A stretch of 64,000 nucleotides of DNA from Providencia alcalifaciens (GCF_020271745.1 NZ_CP084296.1:1798001-1862000), one strand, 5' to 3'; positions 52,550 through 61,482 are shown, counted from the first letter of the stretch. Notes: a model not told the origin generated them from the sequence alone. Numbers and translations: made by a program.

Positions 52550-54865
52550 ATGAATATCGTTTGTATCGGCGGCGGTCCCGCTGGGCTTTATTTCGGGTTG
52601 CTGATGAAACTGCAAAACCCAAGTAACCGTGTAGTAGTGGTTGAACGTAACCGACCTTATGACACCTTTGGTTGGGGCGTGGTATTTTCGGATGCCACAT
52701 TAAGTAATTTGCGCAAAGCAGATCCAGTCTCAGCAGAAACGATCAGTGCTGAATTTAGCCATTGGGATGATATCGACATTCATTTTAAAGGTAGCTGTAA
52801 CCGTAGTGGTGGACATGGCTTCATTGGTATTGGGCGCAAAAAGCTCCTTAATATCTTGCAAGATCGCTGCCTTGAAGTGGGGGTGGAATTGGTATTTGAA
52901 ACCCAAGTGGCGGATGACCAAGAAATTGCACGCCAATATGATGCGGATCTGGTGATTGCATCTGACGGGATCAACAGCGCAGTCCGTACTCGCTATGAAA
53001 ATATCTTCAAACCTGATATTGACCAACGCCGTTGCCGTTTTGTTTGGCTTGGCACGAAAAAGATTTTCGACGCATTTACCTTCTTGTTCGCTGAAAATGA
53101 ACACGGTTGGTTCCAAGTCCACGCTTATCAATTCCAAGAAGGGTTATCCACATTTATCGTGGAAACCACGGAAGAGACTTGGTTGAAAGCAGGTATCGAT
53201 CAAATGTCTCAGGAAGATGGGATTGCTTACTGTGAAAAGCTATTCGCTCCATGGCTGGATGGTGAAAAACTGATTGCGAATGCAGCGCACTTACGTGGTG
53301 CCGCGATTTGGATCCGCTTCCCTCGCGTGATTTGTGATAACTGGGTGCACTGGACACAACCAACAAGCAGCAAGGAAGTTCCTGTGGTGCTAATGGGGGA
53401 TGCCGCTCATACCGCTCACTTCTCTATTGGTTCAGGCACAAAACTGGCTCTGGAAGATGCGATTGAGCTGTGTGAAAGCTTGAAAGCGACTCAAGGGGAT
53501 TTGCGCAAGGGACTCGAGCACTACCAAAAAGTTCGCAGTGTCGAAGTGCTGAAAATCCAGAATGCGGCGCGTAACTCGACCGAGTGGTTTGAAAACGTGC
53601 AACGCTATGAAAACCTTGACCCTGAGCAGTTTGCTTACTCTTTATTAACCCGTTCTCAGCGCATCTCTCATGAAAATTTACGTGTGCGCGATGGTAACTG
53701 GTTAACCCATTATGAAAACTGGTTTGCCGAAAAGTCGGGTTTACCAACGCAGGTGGCTAACCAAAAAGTCGCCCCGATGTTGACACCATTTCGCTTGCGT
53801 AATGTGGAACTGAAAAACCGCGTGATAGCGTCTCCAACGCTGCTGTATTGCGCAACTGATGGGGTCGTCAGTGATTTCCATCTGGTACATATCGGTAGCC
53901 GCGCATTAGGTGGTGCTAGCCTGATTATGACAGAAATGACGGCGATTTCCCCTGAAGCGAGAGTCACGATGGGCTGCCCGGGAATTTGGAATGATGCGCA
54001 AGTGACGGCATGGAAAAATGTGACACAATTTGTACATCAAAAAACAGATGCGAAAATTGGCATCCAACTGGGGCATGCAGGGCGTCGTGGTTCAACACAG
54101 CGCGGTTGGGAACAAGAAAACCACCCAATGAAACACGATAATTGGCCATTAGTTTCTGCGTCACCATTACCTTATCTACCTTCAATTTCACAGACACCTA
54201 CTGAGCTAACAGAAGCCCAAATGGCGACGATTATCGACCAGTTTGTGGCGGCAGCAAAACGTGCAGACCAAGCCGGTTTTGATTGGTTAGAGTTGCAAGC
54301 GGGGCATGGTTATCTGTTATCGAGCTTTATTTCTCCGTTAACTAACCAGCGTACTGATGCATTTGGTGGGTCATTAGAAAATCGTTTACGTTTCCCGTTA
54401 GCGGTCGTGAGCGCGGTCAGAAAAGTATGGTCTGAGGATAAGCCACTATCTGTGCGTATATCTGCAACAGATTGGGTTGAAGGCGGCACAACAGTCGATG
54501 AGGCGGTATTAATTGGTCAGGCGCTTCATCAAGCCGGAGCCGATATTATCGATTGTTCATCCGGTGAAGTTTCCCCACTACAACAGCCTGTTTATGGGCG
54601 TATGTATCAAACTCCAATGGCGGACCGTATTCGCAATGAAGGATCGGTACCCGTGATTGCCGTCGGTGCGATTACCGATGCGGATCAAGTGAATAGCATT
54701 ATTGCATCAGGGCGCGCGGACCTTTGTGCGCTCTCTCGACCACTCCTTGCGGACCCTGCTTGGCTACTCCATGAGTGTGCTCGCTTTGGGTGGAATTCCG
54801 TCACGTGGCCAGCGCCTTATGAATATGGTCGCCAACAATTAATCCAACAATCGAAAAGCCGTTAA
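52550..54865 (+). CDS. 2-aminobenzoyl-CoA/salicylyl-CoA monooxygenase fused to an OYE-type reductase
   Basis: A 771-residue two-domain enzyme. The N-terminal FAD monooxygenase (about 1-370) has CIGGGPAGLYFGLLMK and GDAAHTAHFSIGSGTKLALE. The C-terminal Old Yellow Enzyme domain (about 405-760) has MLTPFRLRNVELKNRVI, QLGHAGRRG and SGRADLCALSRPLLADP. This fusion is the hallmark of 2-aminobenzoyl-CoA monooxygenase/reductase of Azoarcus and of proteins annotated as salicylyl-CoA 5-hydroxylase/oxidoreductase; both oxygenate carbon 5 of the CoA-bound ring. Linkage to indole genes favours the amino substrate. AAGGAG before the ATG is strong. No CoA ligase gene is present in the window. Confidence 0.85.
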   Translation: MNIVCIGGGPAGLYFGLLMKLQNPSNRVVVVERNRPYDTFGWGVVFSDATLSNLRKADPVSAETISAEFSHWDDIDIHFKGSCNRSGGHGFIGIGRKKLLNILQDRCLEVGVELVFETQVADDQEIARQYDADLVIASDGINSAVRTRYENIFKPDIDQRRCRFVWLGTKKIFDAFTFLFAENEHGWFQVHAYQFQEGLSTFIVETTEETWLKAGIDQMSQEDGIAYCEKLFAPWLDGEKLIANAAHLRGAAIWIRFPRVICDNWVHWTQPTSSKEVPVVLMGDAAHTAHFSIGSGTKLALEDAIELCESLKATQGDLRKGLEHYQKVRSVEVLKIQNAARNSTEWFENVQRYENLDPEQFAYSLLTRSQRISHENLRVRDGNWLTHYENWFAEKSGLPTQVANQKVAPMLTPFRLRNVELKNRVIASPTLLYCATDGVVSDFHLVHIGSRALGGASLIMTEMTAISPEARVTMGCPGIWNDAQVTAWKNVTQFVHQKTDAKIGIQLGHAGRRGSTQRGWEQENHPMKHDNWPLVSASPLPYLPSISQTPTELTEAQMATIIDQFVAAAKRADQAGFDWLELQAGHGYLLSSFISPLTNQRTDAFGGSLENRLRFPLAVVSAVRKVWSEDKPLSVRISATDWVEGGTTVDEAVLIGQALHQAGADIIDCSSGEVSPLQQPVYGRMYQTPMADRIRNEGSVPVIAVGAITDADQVNSIIASGRADLCALSRPLLADPAWLLHECARFGWNSVTWPAPYEYGRQQLIQQSKSR

Positions 54866-54893
54866 TGGCGCAAATGCGAGAGGAGGAAACACT

Positions 54894-56021
54894 ATGACGA
54901 CTCAGTCCCATGACCAATACAGAGAAAATGTCGCAGGACGCGCAGATGTGGAAGATACACCAGAATTGTTGGCGTATTACAAACAGTTAGATGAACTAAA
55001 AACGGGCGCATTGTGGACGGTTGCCAACAAAATTGAGCCGTGGCAGCCAAAATCTCAATCTGTGCCTGTGTTATGGCGCTATCAAGATTTACGGGAGCAT
55101 GTTTTACGTTCAGTGGATTTGGTGACCCCGGAAAAAGCGGGTCGCCGTGTGATCTATTTAAACAACCCGGGTCGTCAAGATGTGGCAGCTGCGGTGGGTT
55201 GGTTGTATTCAGGTTTACAGGTGATGCATCCGGGGGAAGCGGCTTCGGCTCACGCACATTCATCCTCAGCATTGCGTTTCATTATGGAAGGGCGCGGCGC
55301 CTACACCATTGTGGAAGGGCAAAAAATGATTTTAGAAGCCAATGATTTTGTACTGACGCCTAACGGTACTTGGCATGAGCATGGTGTGGAAGAAGGCGGG
55401 CTACCGTGTATTTGGCAGGATGGTCTGGATATTCCATTAGTCAATGCGATGGAAGCGGGTTTCTACAAAGTTCATCCTGATTTACATCAAGTGCAAACTC
55501 GCCCAATTGATTATCCCGTTGGCATGTGGGGAGCGACAGCGTTACGCCCGCACCATGTGGGATGGGATAAGCCATATTCGCCATTATTCAAATATCAGTG
55601 GGGACCGACTTATGAAGCGCTACAACGCGCCGCAAAAGTGACGGATGGCTCGGTGTTTGATGATGTTTTAATGAACTACACCAACCCATTAACCGGCGGG
55701 CCAGTGATGCCAACGATTGGAGCTAGTATGCAGTTATTACGCCCTGGGTTTGTTGGTAAAGCTCATCGTCACACGGGTAGCTTTATCTACCAAGTGGCGA
55801 AAGGAAAAGGGTATTCGATTATTAATGGGCAGTGCTTTGACTGGCAAGAGCGAGATATTTTTTGCGTGCCATCGTGGATGTTCCATGAACATGTGAATAC
55901 ATCCCAGAATGAAGATGCGTGTCTGTTCTGTTTTAACGACCTGCCAGTGATGCACTCCCTTGGTCTCTATTATGAAGAGGCGCTTGTGGACAATGATGGG
56001 CACCAAAAAGTGATTAGTTAA
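54894..56021 (+). CDS. Gentisate 1,2-dioxygenase-type cupin ring-cleavage enzyme
   Basis: A 375-residue bicupin. The iron ligands in the first cupin are His120 and His122 (SAHAHSSSALRF) and His161 (TWHEH), positions nearly identical to gentisate dioxygenases. A second cupin follows (AHRHTGSFIYQVAKGKGYS). The family opens the ring between the carboxyl-bearing carbon and its ortho-substituted neighbour, giving maleylpyruvate from gentisate. With 5-hydroxyanthranilate the same cleavage would give the amide maleamylpyruvate. 5-Aminosalicylate or 1-hydroxy-2-naphthoate are other known substrates of the family. GAGGAGG precedes the start. Confidence 0.83.
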   Translation: MTTQSHDQYRENVAGRADVEDTPELLAYYKQLDELKTGALWTVANKIEPWQPKSQSVPVLWRYQDLREHVLRSVDLVTPEKAGRRVIYLNNPGRQDVAAAVGWLYSGLQVMHPGEAASAHAHSSSALRFIMEGRGAYTIVEGQKMILEANDFVLTPNGTWHEHGVEEGGLPCIWQDGLDIPLVNAMEAGFYKVHPDLHQVQTRPIDYPVGMWGATALRPHHVGWDKPYSPLFKYQWGPTYEALQRAAKVTDGSVFDDVLMNYTNPLTGGPVMPTIGASMQLLRPGFVGKAHRHTGSFIYQVAKGKGYSIINGQCFDWQERDIFCVPSWMFHEHVNTSQNEDACLFCFNDLPVMHSLGLYYEEALVDNDGHQKVIS

Positions 56022-56126
56022 CGATGTAGTCTAATTATTTTTCTAACTATTTATTTCGATGACTTATTTTAATTATTTACGTGAAGATTTCAGTTAGGTC
56101 TGAGACCTGACTCAAGGAGAAAAATT

Positions 56127-57038
56127 ATGCGTCTTATTACTTACCGTTCAGATGTTACCGCAGCAGCACGTTTAGGGGCGATTGTTAACGAGCAAGTCGT
56201 GGATTTAGCGAGATTAGCGGAAGAGAATGGCCAATATCTCCCTGACAATATGTTGGATTTCATTGATTTAGGCCCACAAGGCGTTCGTGCAGGAACAGCA
56301 CTACTGAATGGCTACCAAGGGCAATTCCCCGCAGGAACCGCGTGGCCTGTTCAGAACGTGAAAATTTTAGCGCCAATTCCACGTCCAAGAAAAAATATCT
56401 TTGGGATCGGCTTGAACTATGTTGAACACGTTGCAGAATCTAGCCGTACGCTGGATACCTCTAAAGAGCTACCAAAAGAGCCCGTTATCTTTTCTAAACC
56501 ACCAACAACGGTGATTGGGCCAGGTGATGCGATTGAACATAACAGCGAAATTACTCAGCAATTAGATTGGGAAGTGGAGCTGGCAGTGATTATGGGGACG
56601 CGTGCTAAAGGTGTAGAGCAAAAAGAGGCCCTGAATTATGTGTTCGGTTATAGCTTAATGATCGATATGAGTGCGCGTGATTGCCGCCGTGCGGGTCAAT
56701 GGATCTACTCAAAAGGGCAGGATACCTACGCACCATTTGGTCCTTGTATTGTGACTGCCGATGAAATTCCTGATCCTCACACGCTAAACTTAAGTTTAAA
56801 AGTTAACGGCGTAACCAAGCAGGACTCCAATACTCGCCACATGCTGTTCAATGTGAATGCGTTGATTGCGGATATCAGCAAAGGCATTACGTTGGAGCCG
56901 GGGGATATTATCGCGACGGGCACTCCTGAAGGGGTTGGTGCGGGGCGCTCTCCACAAGAATGGGTATGGCCGGGTGATGTGATTGAAGCGTATGTCGAAA
57001 AAATCGGTGAGTTACGCCACCCAGTGGTTGCGGTATAA
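56127..57038 (+). CDS. FAH-family acylpyruvate hydrolase (maleylpyruvate/maleamylpyruvate type)
   Basis: A 303-residue fumarylacetoacetate-hydrolase-family protein. The metal and active-site segments are FGIGLNYVEHVAES, WEVELAVIMG (ExE ligands) and YSLMIDMSARD, ending with GDIIATGTPEGVGAG. It hydrolyses a carbon-carbon bond next to a 1,3-diketone and releases pyruvate. Directly after a gentisate-type dioxygenase, the expected reaction is maleylpyruvate to pyruvate plus maleate, or maleamylpyruvate to pyruvate plus maleamate. No glutathione-dependent maleylpyruvate isomerase is present, so cleavage should occur on the cis isomer, consistent with the maleate isomerase downstream. Confidence 0.83.
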   Translation: MRLITYRSDVTAAARLGAIVNEQVVDLARLAEENGQYLPDNMLDFIDLGPQGVRAGTALLNGYQGQFPAGTAWPVQNVKILAPIPRPRKNIFGIGLNYVEHVAESSRTLDTSKELPKEPVIFSKPPTTVIGPGDAIEHNSEITQQLDWEVELAVIMGTRAKGVEQKEALNYVFGYSLMIDMSARDCRRAGQWIYSKGQDTYAPFGPCIVTADEIPDPHTLNLSLKVNGVTKQDSNTRHMLFNVNALIADISKGITLEPGDIIATGTPEGVGAGRSPQEWVWPGDVIEAYVEKIGELRHPVVAV

Positions 57039-57056
57039 CCTAAGGGAGATAACTAC

Positions 57057-58088
57057 ATGTTGAATTTACCTCAATTTAAGGCGGCGGCAGTACAGGCCGC
57101 CCCTGTATTCCTCGATACCGATGCTACTGTTGATAAAGTGTGTCGGTTGATTGAAGAAGCGGCTGATAATGGCGCCAAACTCGTGGCATTCCCTGAGGTT
57201 TTTGTCTCTGGTTACCCGTATTGGAGCTGGGTGATGAACCCGATTGATGGCAGCCCTTGGTTTGAAAAACTGTGCAAATCTGCCATTGAAGTTCCAGGAC
57301 CTGAAATTAAAAAAATCGCCCAAGCCGCGGCCCGTCACCATATCAACGTGGTTGTGGGGGTGAATGAGCGCAATCCAAACGGCATCGCCACGCTGTACAA
57401 CACCTTAGTGACGATTTCAGATGAAGGCAAAATTTTAGGGCGCCACCGTAAATTAGTCCCTACATGGGCTGAAAAGTTGACGTGGGCAAATGGGGATGCC
57501 TCTTCGCTCAAAGTGCACCAAACTAGCATTGGGCCTTTAGGGGCATTAGCATGCGGAGAAAACACCAATACGTTGGCGCGTTTTTCATTACTAGCTCAAG
57601 GTGAGTTGGTGCATATCGCCAGCTACATTGCCCTCCCAGTAGCGCCAAAAGATTACGATATGGCGGATGCGATTCGTTTACGGGCTTCTGCCCATTGTTT
57701 TGAAGGCAAAGTATTTACCATCATTTCATGTTCAACAGTCTCTGAAGAGATTGTTGAAGCTATGGCTGCGTCGCATCCCGAATCCCGTGAGTTGCTCGCG
57801 CGTCCAAATAGCGCGTTTTCCGGCATTATCGGCCCCGATGGTCGAGTGATTGGAGAACCATTGATTGATAAAGAAGGCATTGTATACGCTGAAATTGATT
57901 TGAATCGCTGTATTCAACCTCGCCAAATGCATGATATTACAGGGCATTATAATCGCTTTGATATCTTTGACTTACAGGTTAATCGTCGCCCATTAACGGC
58001 AGCTCGTTTCCATCATGCAGGGCAAGATATTGATGAACTTAACCAGTTTGCTGAATCGGATGACTCTTCAGTGGAGAAAGGACTATGA
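57057..58088 (+). CDS. Nitrilase-superfamily carbon-nitrogen hydrolase, possible maleamate amidohydrolase
   Basis: A 343-residue enzyme with the complete Glu-Lys-Cys triad: Glu47 (FPEVFVSGYP), Lys132 (HRKLVPTW) and Cys166 (ALACGENTNTLARFSLL). By sequence it falls in the aliphatic/aryl nitrilase branch, so a nitrile substrate such as indole-3-acetonitrile is one reading. Its position suggests another: it lies between the acylpyruvate hydrolase and maleate isomerase and overlaps the latter by four bases. Hydrolysis of maleamate to maleate and ammonia would then supply the isomerase, as NicF does in nicotinate degradation. The triad is seen; the substrate is inference. Confidence 0.75.
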   Translation: MLNLPQFKAAAVQAAPVFLDTDATVDKVCRLIEEAADNGAKLVAFPEVFVSGYPYWSWVMNPIDGSPWFEKLCKSAIEVPGPEIKKIAQAAARHHINVVVGVNERNPNGIATLYNTLVTISDEGKILGRHRKLVPTWAEKLTWANGDASSLKVHQTSIGPLGALACGENTNTLARFSLLAQGELVHIASYIALPVAPKDYDMADAIRLRASAHCFEGKVFTIISCSTVSEEIVEAMAASHPESRELLARPNSAFSGIIGPDGRVIGEPLIDKEGIVYAEIDLNRCIQPRQMHDITGHYNRFDIFDLQVNRRPLTAARFHHAGQDIDELNQFAESDDSSVEKGL

Positions 58089-58840
58089 GCTTAGCGCGTA
58101 CATTTCGTATTGGGCAGATTGTACCTTCATCAAATACCACTATGGAAACTGAAATTCCGGCCATATTGCGTGCCCGTGAAGCGATGTTTTCCGAGCGTTT
58201 TACATTTCATTCTAGCCGCATGCGTATGCAGAAAGTAACTAAGGATGAGCTTGCTAAAATGGACTCAGACAGTGACCGTTGCGCCATTGAACTGTCAGAC
58301 GCCGACGTCGATGTATTGGGGTATGCTTGCTTGGTTGCCATTATGAGCATGGGGAAAGGTTATCACCGTATTTCGCAAAAACGCCTTCATCAATGCACTA
58401 TCGATAATGGGCATCCAGCACCGGTTGTCACCAGTGCAGGAGCGTTAGTCGAAGGGTTACATGCCATTGGCGCGAAAAAAGTGTCGATTTTGACGCCGTA
58501 TATGAAGCCATTAACCCAAATGGTTATCGACTATATTGAACATGAAGGCATTGAAGTGGTTGATAGTATCTCATTGGAGATCCCCGATAACCTCGAGGTG
58601 GGTAGACAAAACCCATTAGCGCCAGTGGAAATCACCAAAAAGCTAAATACCAATGTGGATGCGATTGTGGCATCCGCTTGTGTGCAAATGCCATCATTAC
58701 CGTCGATTCAACTCATCGAAGATAGAGTGGGCTTACCAGTATTGTCATCGTCTGTGGCAACCACCTATATGATGCTAAAAAAATTGGGGCTAGATACGCG
58801 AGTGGATGGTTTTGGCTCGCTACTTAGTGGAAGATTTTAG
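58085..58840 (+). CDS. Maleate cis-trans isomerase (Asp/Glu racemase superfamily)
   Basis: A 251-residue enzyme related to Asp/Glu racemases and arylmalonate decarboxylase. The two catalytic cysteines are Cys82 (YACLVAIMSMGKG) and Cys199 (ASACVQMPSLP), and the carboxylate-binding VPSSNTTMETE segment is near the N-terminus, as in maleate isomerases such as NicE. It converts maleate to fumarate, which enters the citric acid cycle. Its ATG overlaps the nitrilase stop (ATGA). The presence of both cysteines excludes the single-cysteine decarboxylase type. Confidence 0.83.
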   Translation: MSLARTFRIGQIVPSSNTTMETEIPAILRAREAMFSERFTFHSSRMRMQKVTKDELAKMDSDSDRCAIELSDADVDVLGYACLVAIMSMGKGYHRISQKRLHQCTIDNGHPAPVVTSAGALVEGLHAIGAKKVSILTPYMKPLTQMVIDYIEHEGIEVVDSISLEIPDNLEVGRQNPLAPVEITKKLNTNVDAIVASACVQMPSLPSIQLIEDRVGLPVLSSSVATTYMMLKKLGLDTRVDGFGSLLSGRF

Positions 58841-58925
58841 TTAAATTATGTTAAGAGTTCGGTTTCCTTCTGCTACTCTGCTAGCTTCTAATGTCATAAA
58901 ACCAGAAGCAAGAAAAGAGGAATTG

Positions 58926-59378
58926 ATGCCTGAATCGAAAGTCTTCGTTGATAATTACCTGCCTGCTCTTTTGGGGCAGGCATGGATGCTAGTTTCATCT
59001 GAATTTCATGCGGTTGTGGAAGCCAATGGGTTATCGGTTTTGGAGTGGAGAGTGCTTTCTACATTAGCCAATAATGGTTCGATGGGGATCACCGAGCTGT
59101 CGCAAAAAACCGTTAGCAAGCAACCGACAATCACGCGGGTATTACAACGATTGGAACAACAAGGGCATGTGATCCGTCACAATAACCATACGGGAAGTGA
59201 CCGCCGCGTGACACTAGTCAGTGTGACTTCTAGCGGCGTTGAGCTAGTTGAAGGATTATTGATTGCTGCGGAAGAACACGAAAGGCAGGTTTTAGCCCCT
59301 CTTGGTGTTCGTAAAAGCAAAATGCTCAAGCAAGTTTTACAAGAGTTGATTGATAGGCATAGCCCAGAAATCAAATAG
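58926..59378 (+). CDS. MarR-family regulator of the aromatic operon
   Basis: A 150-residue MarR protein with the winged helix at about 40-110 (LSVLEWRVLSTLANNG, TELSQKTVSKQPTITRVLQRLEQQG, DRRVTLVSVT). I choose the ATG with GAGGA six bases upstream; the frame stays open back to 58848 but without a good site. As the last gene of the operon it probably represses the operon in the absence of an aromatic acid or CoA ester, possibly through the palindrome CATGATTAATCATG before iorA. Confidence 0.85.
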   Translation: MPESKVFVDNYLPALLGQAWMLVSSEFHAVVEANGLSVLEWRVLSTLANNGSMGITELSQKTVSKQPTITRVLQRLEQQGHVIRHNNHTGSDRRVTLVSVTSSGVELVEGLLIAAEEHERQVLAPLGVRKSKMLKQVLQELIDRHSPEIK

Positions 59379-59423
59379 ATAAGTTGCATTGAAACACTCG
59401 GAATTATCTATTTTTGATGAGTG

Positions 59424-59461
59424 ATAAGGATTTATAGCAGAAGAACAGATTAAATCCTTAT
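59424..59461. repeat. Perfect 11-bp inverted repeat after the MarR gene
   Basis: ATAAGGATTTA and TAAATCCTTAT are separated by 16 bases, about 45 bases past the marR-like stop. There is no T tract, so it is either an operator or a weak hairpin. The other 190 bases before the antiporter gene show only AT-rich sequence. Confidence 0.5.
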
Positions 59462-59652
59462 GAAACACGAGTATATTGAATGGAAATGTAATGTATTGGA
59501 AATTAAGTAATATTCTGTAACATAATGATTGCAATCGTAGTTTTTGATTTATTTTATTTTTTTATTCAGTAATAAATTGATGCTTTACATTGATTTGATT
59601 TATCTATTTACTGCAAGGCAGATAACTAAGATAAACCATTATGGAGCACTCA

Positions 59653-61299
59653 ATGTCAGTAGTGACACTTGTACTCGTTTTTTTACTTGCAGTCGTCGTG
59701 AGCGTATTTGTTTCTCGATTACTTAAAGACATCATTCCATTGCCAATTATCCAGATAGCGTTAGGGGCTGCTTTATCGTTCTATGGATTTACAGTGGAAT
59801 TCGAACCCCATCTTTTTCTATTTTTATTTATACCTCCATTGCTGTTCCTTGATGGCTGGCGAATTCCAAAAGAAGCATTATTCCAAGAAATTAAGCCAAT
59901 TATGTCATTGGCGATTGGCTTAGTGGTCGTTACCGTTATTGGGATGGGTTTCTTTATCCATTGGCTGATCCCTACGATTTCACTGGCGGTTGCCTTTGCA
60001 CTGGCAGCTATCCTTTCTCCAACTGACCCTGTATCGGTATCAGCAATGACAGTGAATTCACCACTGCCATCGCGTATGGCGCATATTCTTGAAGGGGAAT
60101 CTCTACTCAATGATGCGACGGGCTTAGTGTGCTTTAGCTTTGCGGTTGTGGCTGCGCTGACAGGGGAATTCTCTCTGACATCTGCTGCGGGGCAATTTGT
60201 GCTGGTGGCATTTGGTGGTATAGCGATTGGTTTATTCGTCGCATGGGCAATCGGCTGGTTAAACCAATTCTTGGTCAAGCGTACGGGTGAAGAGCCGGCT
60301 ATCCAAATTATGATCAGCCTGTTAATGCCTTTTACGGCGTATCTGCTGGCGGAACATTTACATGTTTCCGGGATCCTTGCTGCCGTTGTTGCGGGTATTG
60401 CGATGCACTATGAAAAAATCGCAGGGCGTATGCAAGCAGCGACTCGAATGCAAAGTAAGGCAGTTTGGGACACGGTACAGACAGGTTTGAACGGCATGAT
60501 CTTTATTCTGCTGGGTGAGCAGCTACCAGGTATGTGGACCAATCTGCCTAAGGTCGCCGAAGCCGCAGGTGCTAGTCATCCTTGGATGCTGTTTGTGTAT
60601 GTTGCGGTTATCACCATTGCATTAGGTGCACTGCGTTTTGCTTGGGTATGGATATCAATGACCCTGACCGTTTTCCACAATCGTCGTCGTGGAAAGCAAG
60701 CGGATGAAGTGCGTATTCGCATGATGGCGGTAATGGCAACGGCAGGCGTTCGCGGGGCAATTACGTTAGCAGGTATTTTAACATTACCATTCTTAATGCC
60801 AGATGGGTCATTATTCCCTAACCGTGATGTGGCTATCTTTCTCTCGATGGGGGTGATCCTATGTTCGCTGTTAATTGCCAGTATTGCATTGCCGATTTTA
60901 ACTAAAGGTTTAGTGCAAGATTTACCTTACGATAACGATGAGATTCGTGCTCGTCTGGCATTAAATGAAGCGGCAATGGCGCATATTCGTGAATTAATGA
61001 ATCACCCTTCTGATGATATGGATGAAATTGCGATGCGTACCGAAGTGGGGGCTCAGCTATTAGAAATCTATGGTCGTCGTTTAGATAATACGGATGAAAC
61101 AGAGTCGGATGTGTTTGATTTACATCGAATGATCGAAATGGAACGTTCGATGTCAGATTCAGCTCTGAAGGCGAAGCGTGAAGCGTTATACCAAATGCGT
61201 AAAGGGAAAAACATCAATGAGCGAGTGTATCATCGCTTACGTGATGAGCTTGATTTAAAAGAAGAAACATTGAATCATCATAAGAGTTCAAAACACTAG
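59653..61299 (+). CDS. CPA1-family Na+/H+ antiporter (NhaP/YjcE-like)
   Basis: A 548-residue inner-membrane antiporter with about 12 helices (to about 420) and a soluble C-terminal tail of roughly 120 residues rich in charged helices. Family motifs are FLFIPPLLFLDGWRIPK, ILSPTDPVSVSAM and GESLLNDATGLVCF, the last two carrying ion-binding Asp and Asn residues, plus ATAGVRGAITLAG. Length matches E. coli YjcE (about 549). The ATG with GGAG seven bases upstream is preferred; an earlier ATG lies four codons before. It exchanges Na+ or K+ for H+. It is monocistronic with a strong terminator. Confidence 0.88.
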   Translation: MSVVTLVLVFLLAVVVSVFVSRLLKDIIPLPIIQIALGAALSFYGFTVEFEPHLFLFLFIPPLLFLDGWRIPKEALFQEIKPIMSLAIGLVVVTVIGMGFFIHWLIPTISLAVAFALAAILSPTDPVSVSAMTVNSPLPSRMAHILEGESLLNDATGLVCFSFAVVAALTGEFSLTSAAGQFVLVAFGGIAIGLFVAWAIGWLNQFLVKRTGEEPAIQIMISLLMPFTAYLLAEHLHVSGILAAVVAGIAMHYEKIAGRMQAATRMQSKAVWDTVQTGLNGMIFILLGEQLPGMWTNLPKVAEAAGASHPWMLFVYVAVITIALGALRFAWVWISMTLTVFHNRRRGKQADEVRIRMMAVMATAGVRGAITLAGILTLPFLMPDGSLFPNRDVAIFLSMGVILCSLLIASIALPILTKGLVQDLPYDNDEIRARLALNEAAMAHIRELMNHPSDDMDEIAMRTEVGAQLLEIYGRRLDNTDETESDVFDLHRMIEMERSMSDSALKAKREALYQMRKGKNINERVYHRLRDELDLKEETLNHHKSSKH

Positions 61300-61318
61300 T
61301 TTCTAACTTACTACTAAA

Positions 61319-61345
61319 GGGCTTAAGGTAACTTAAGCCCTTTTT
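61319..61345 (+). terminator. Terminator after the antiporter gene
   Basis: GGGCTTAAG and CTTAAGCCC flank GTAA and are followed by TTTTT. Confidence 0.9.
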
Positions 61346-61410
61346 ATATACTCATTGAAAAAAATTTTATTGCTGATAATGTAATCTCTAATTATATTCA
61401 GGAAAAAATT

Positions 61411-61458
61411 ATGTCACAGCATGTAGCTCACCTCATTATTATGATGACCATCACTTAA
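61411..61458 (+). CDS. Short leader peptide (15 residues) before the SnoaL-like gene
   Basis: A 15-codon frame, MSQHVAHLIIMMTIT, has AGGA seven bases before its ATG and ends 25 bases before a Rho-independent terminator that precedes the next gene. Its second half is Ile-Ile-Met-Met-Thr-Ile-Thr. Inside the frame TGTAGC (61422-61427) can pair with GCTACA (61472-61477) downstream, so ribosome position could switch RNA folding. This is the layout of attenuation leaders. I do not recognise the peptide as a known leader (thrL, ilvL, hisL and similar differ). Confidence 0.6.
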   Translation: MSQHVAHLIIMMTIT

Positions 61459-61482
61459 CTGGTGGGAGTTTGCTACATCCTC

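Noticed and set aside
52550-56021. Simple salicylate-to-gentisate pathway
   Set aside because: Not excluded, but it leaves the nitrilase gene, the IorAB pair and the missing CoA ligase unexplained, so it is kept as the main alternative rather than the preferred reading.
40413-59378. Catabolic region as a recent genomic island
   Set aside because: Its genes look somewhat more G+C-rich than the flanks, but I found no integrase, tRNA, direct repeats or IS remnants at either end, so transfer cannot be claimed.
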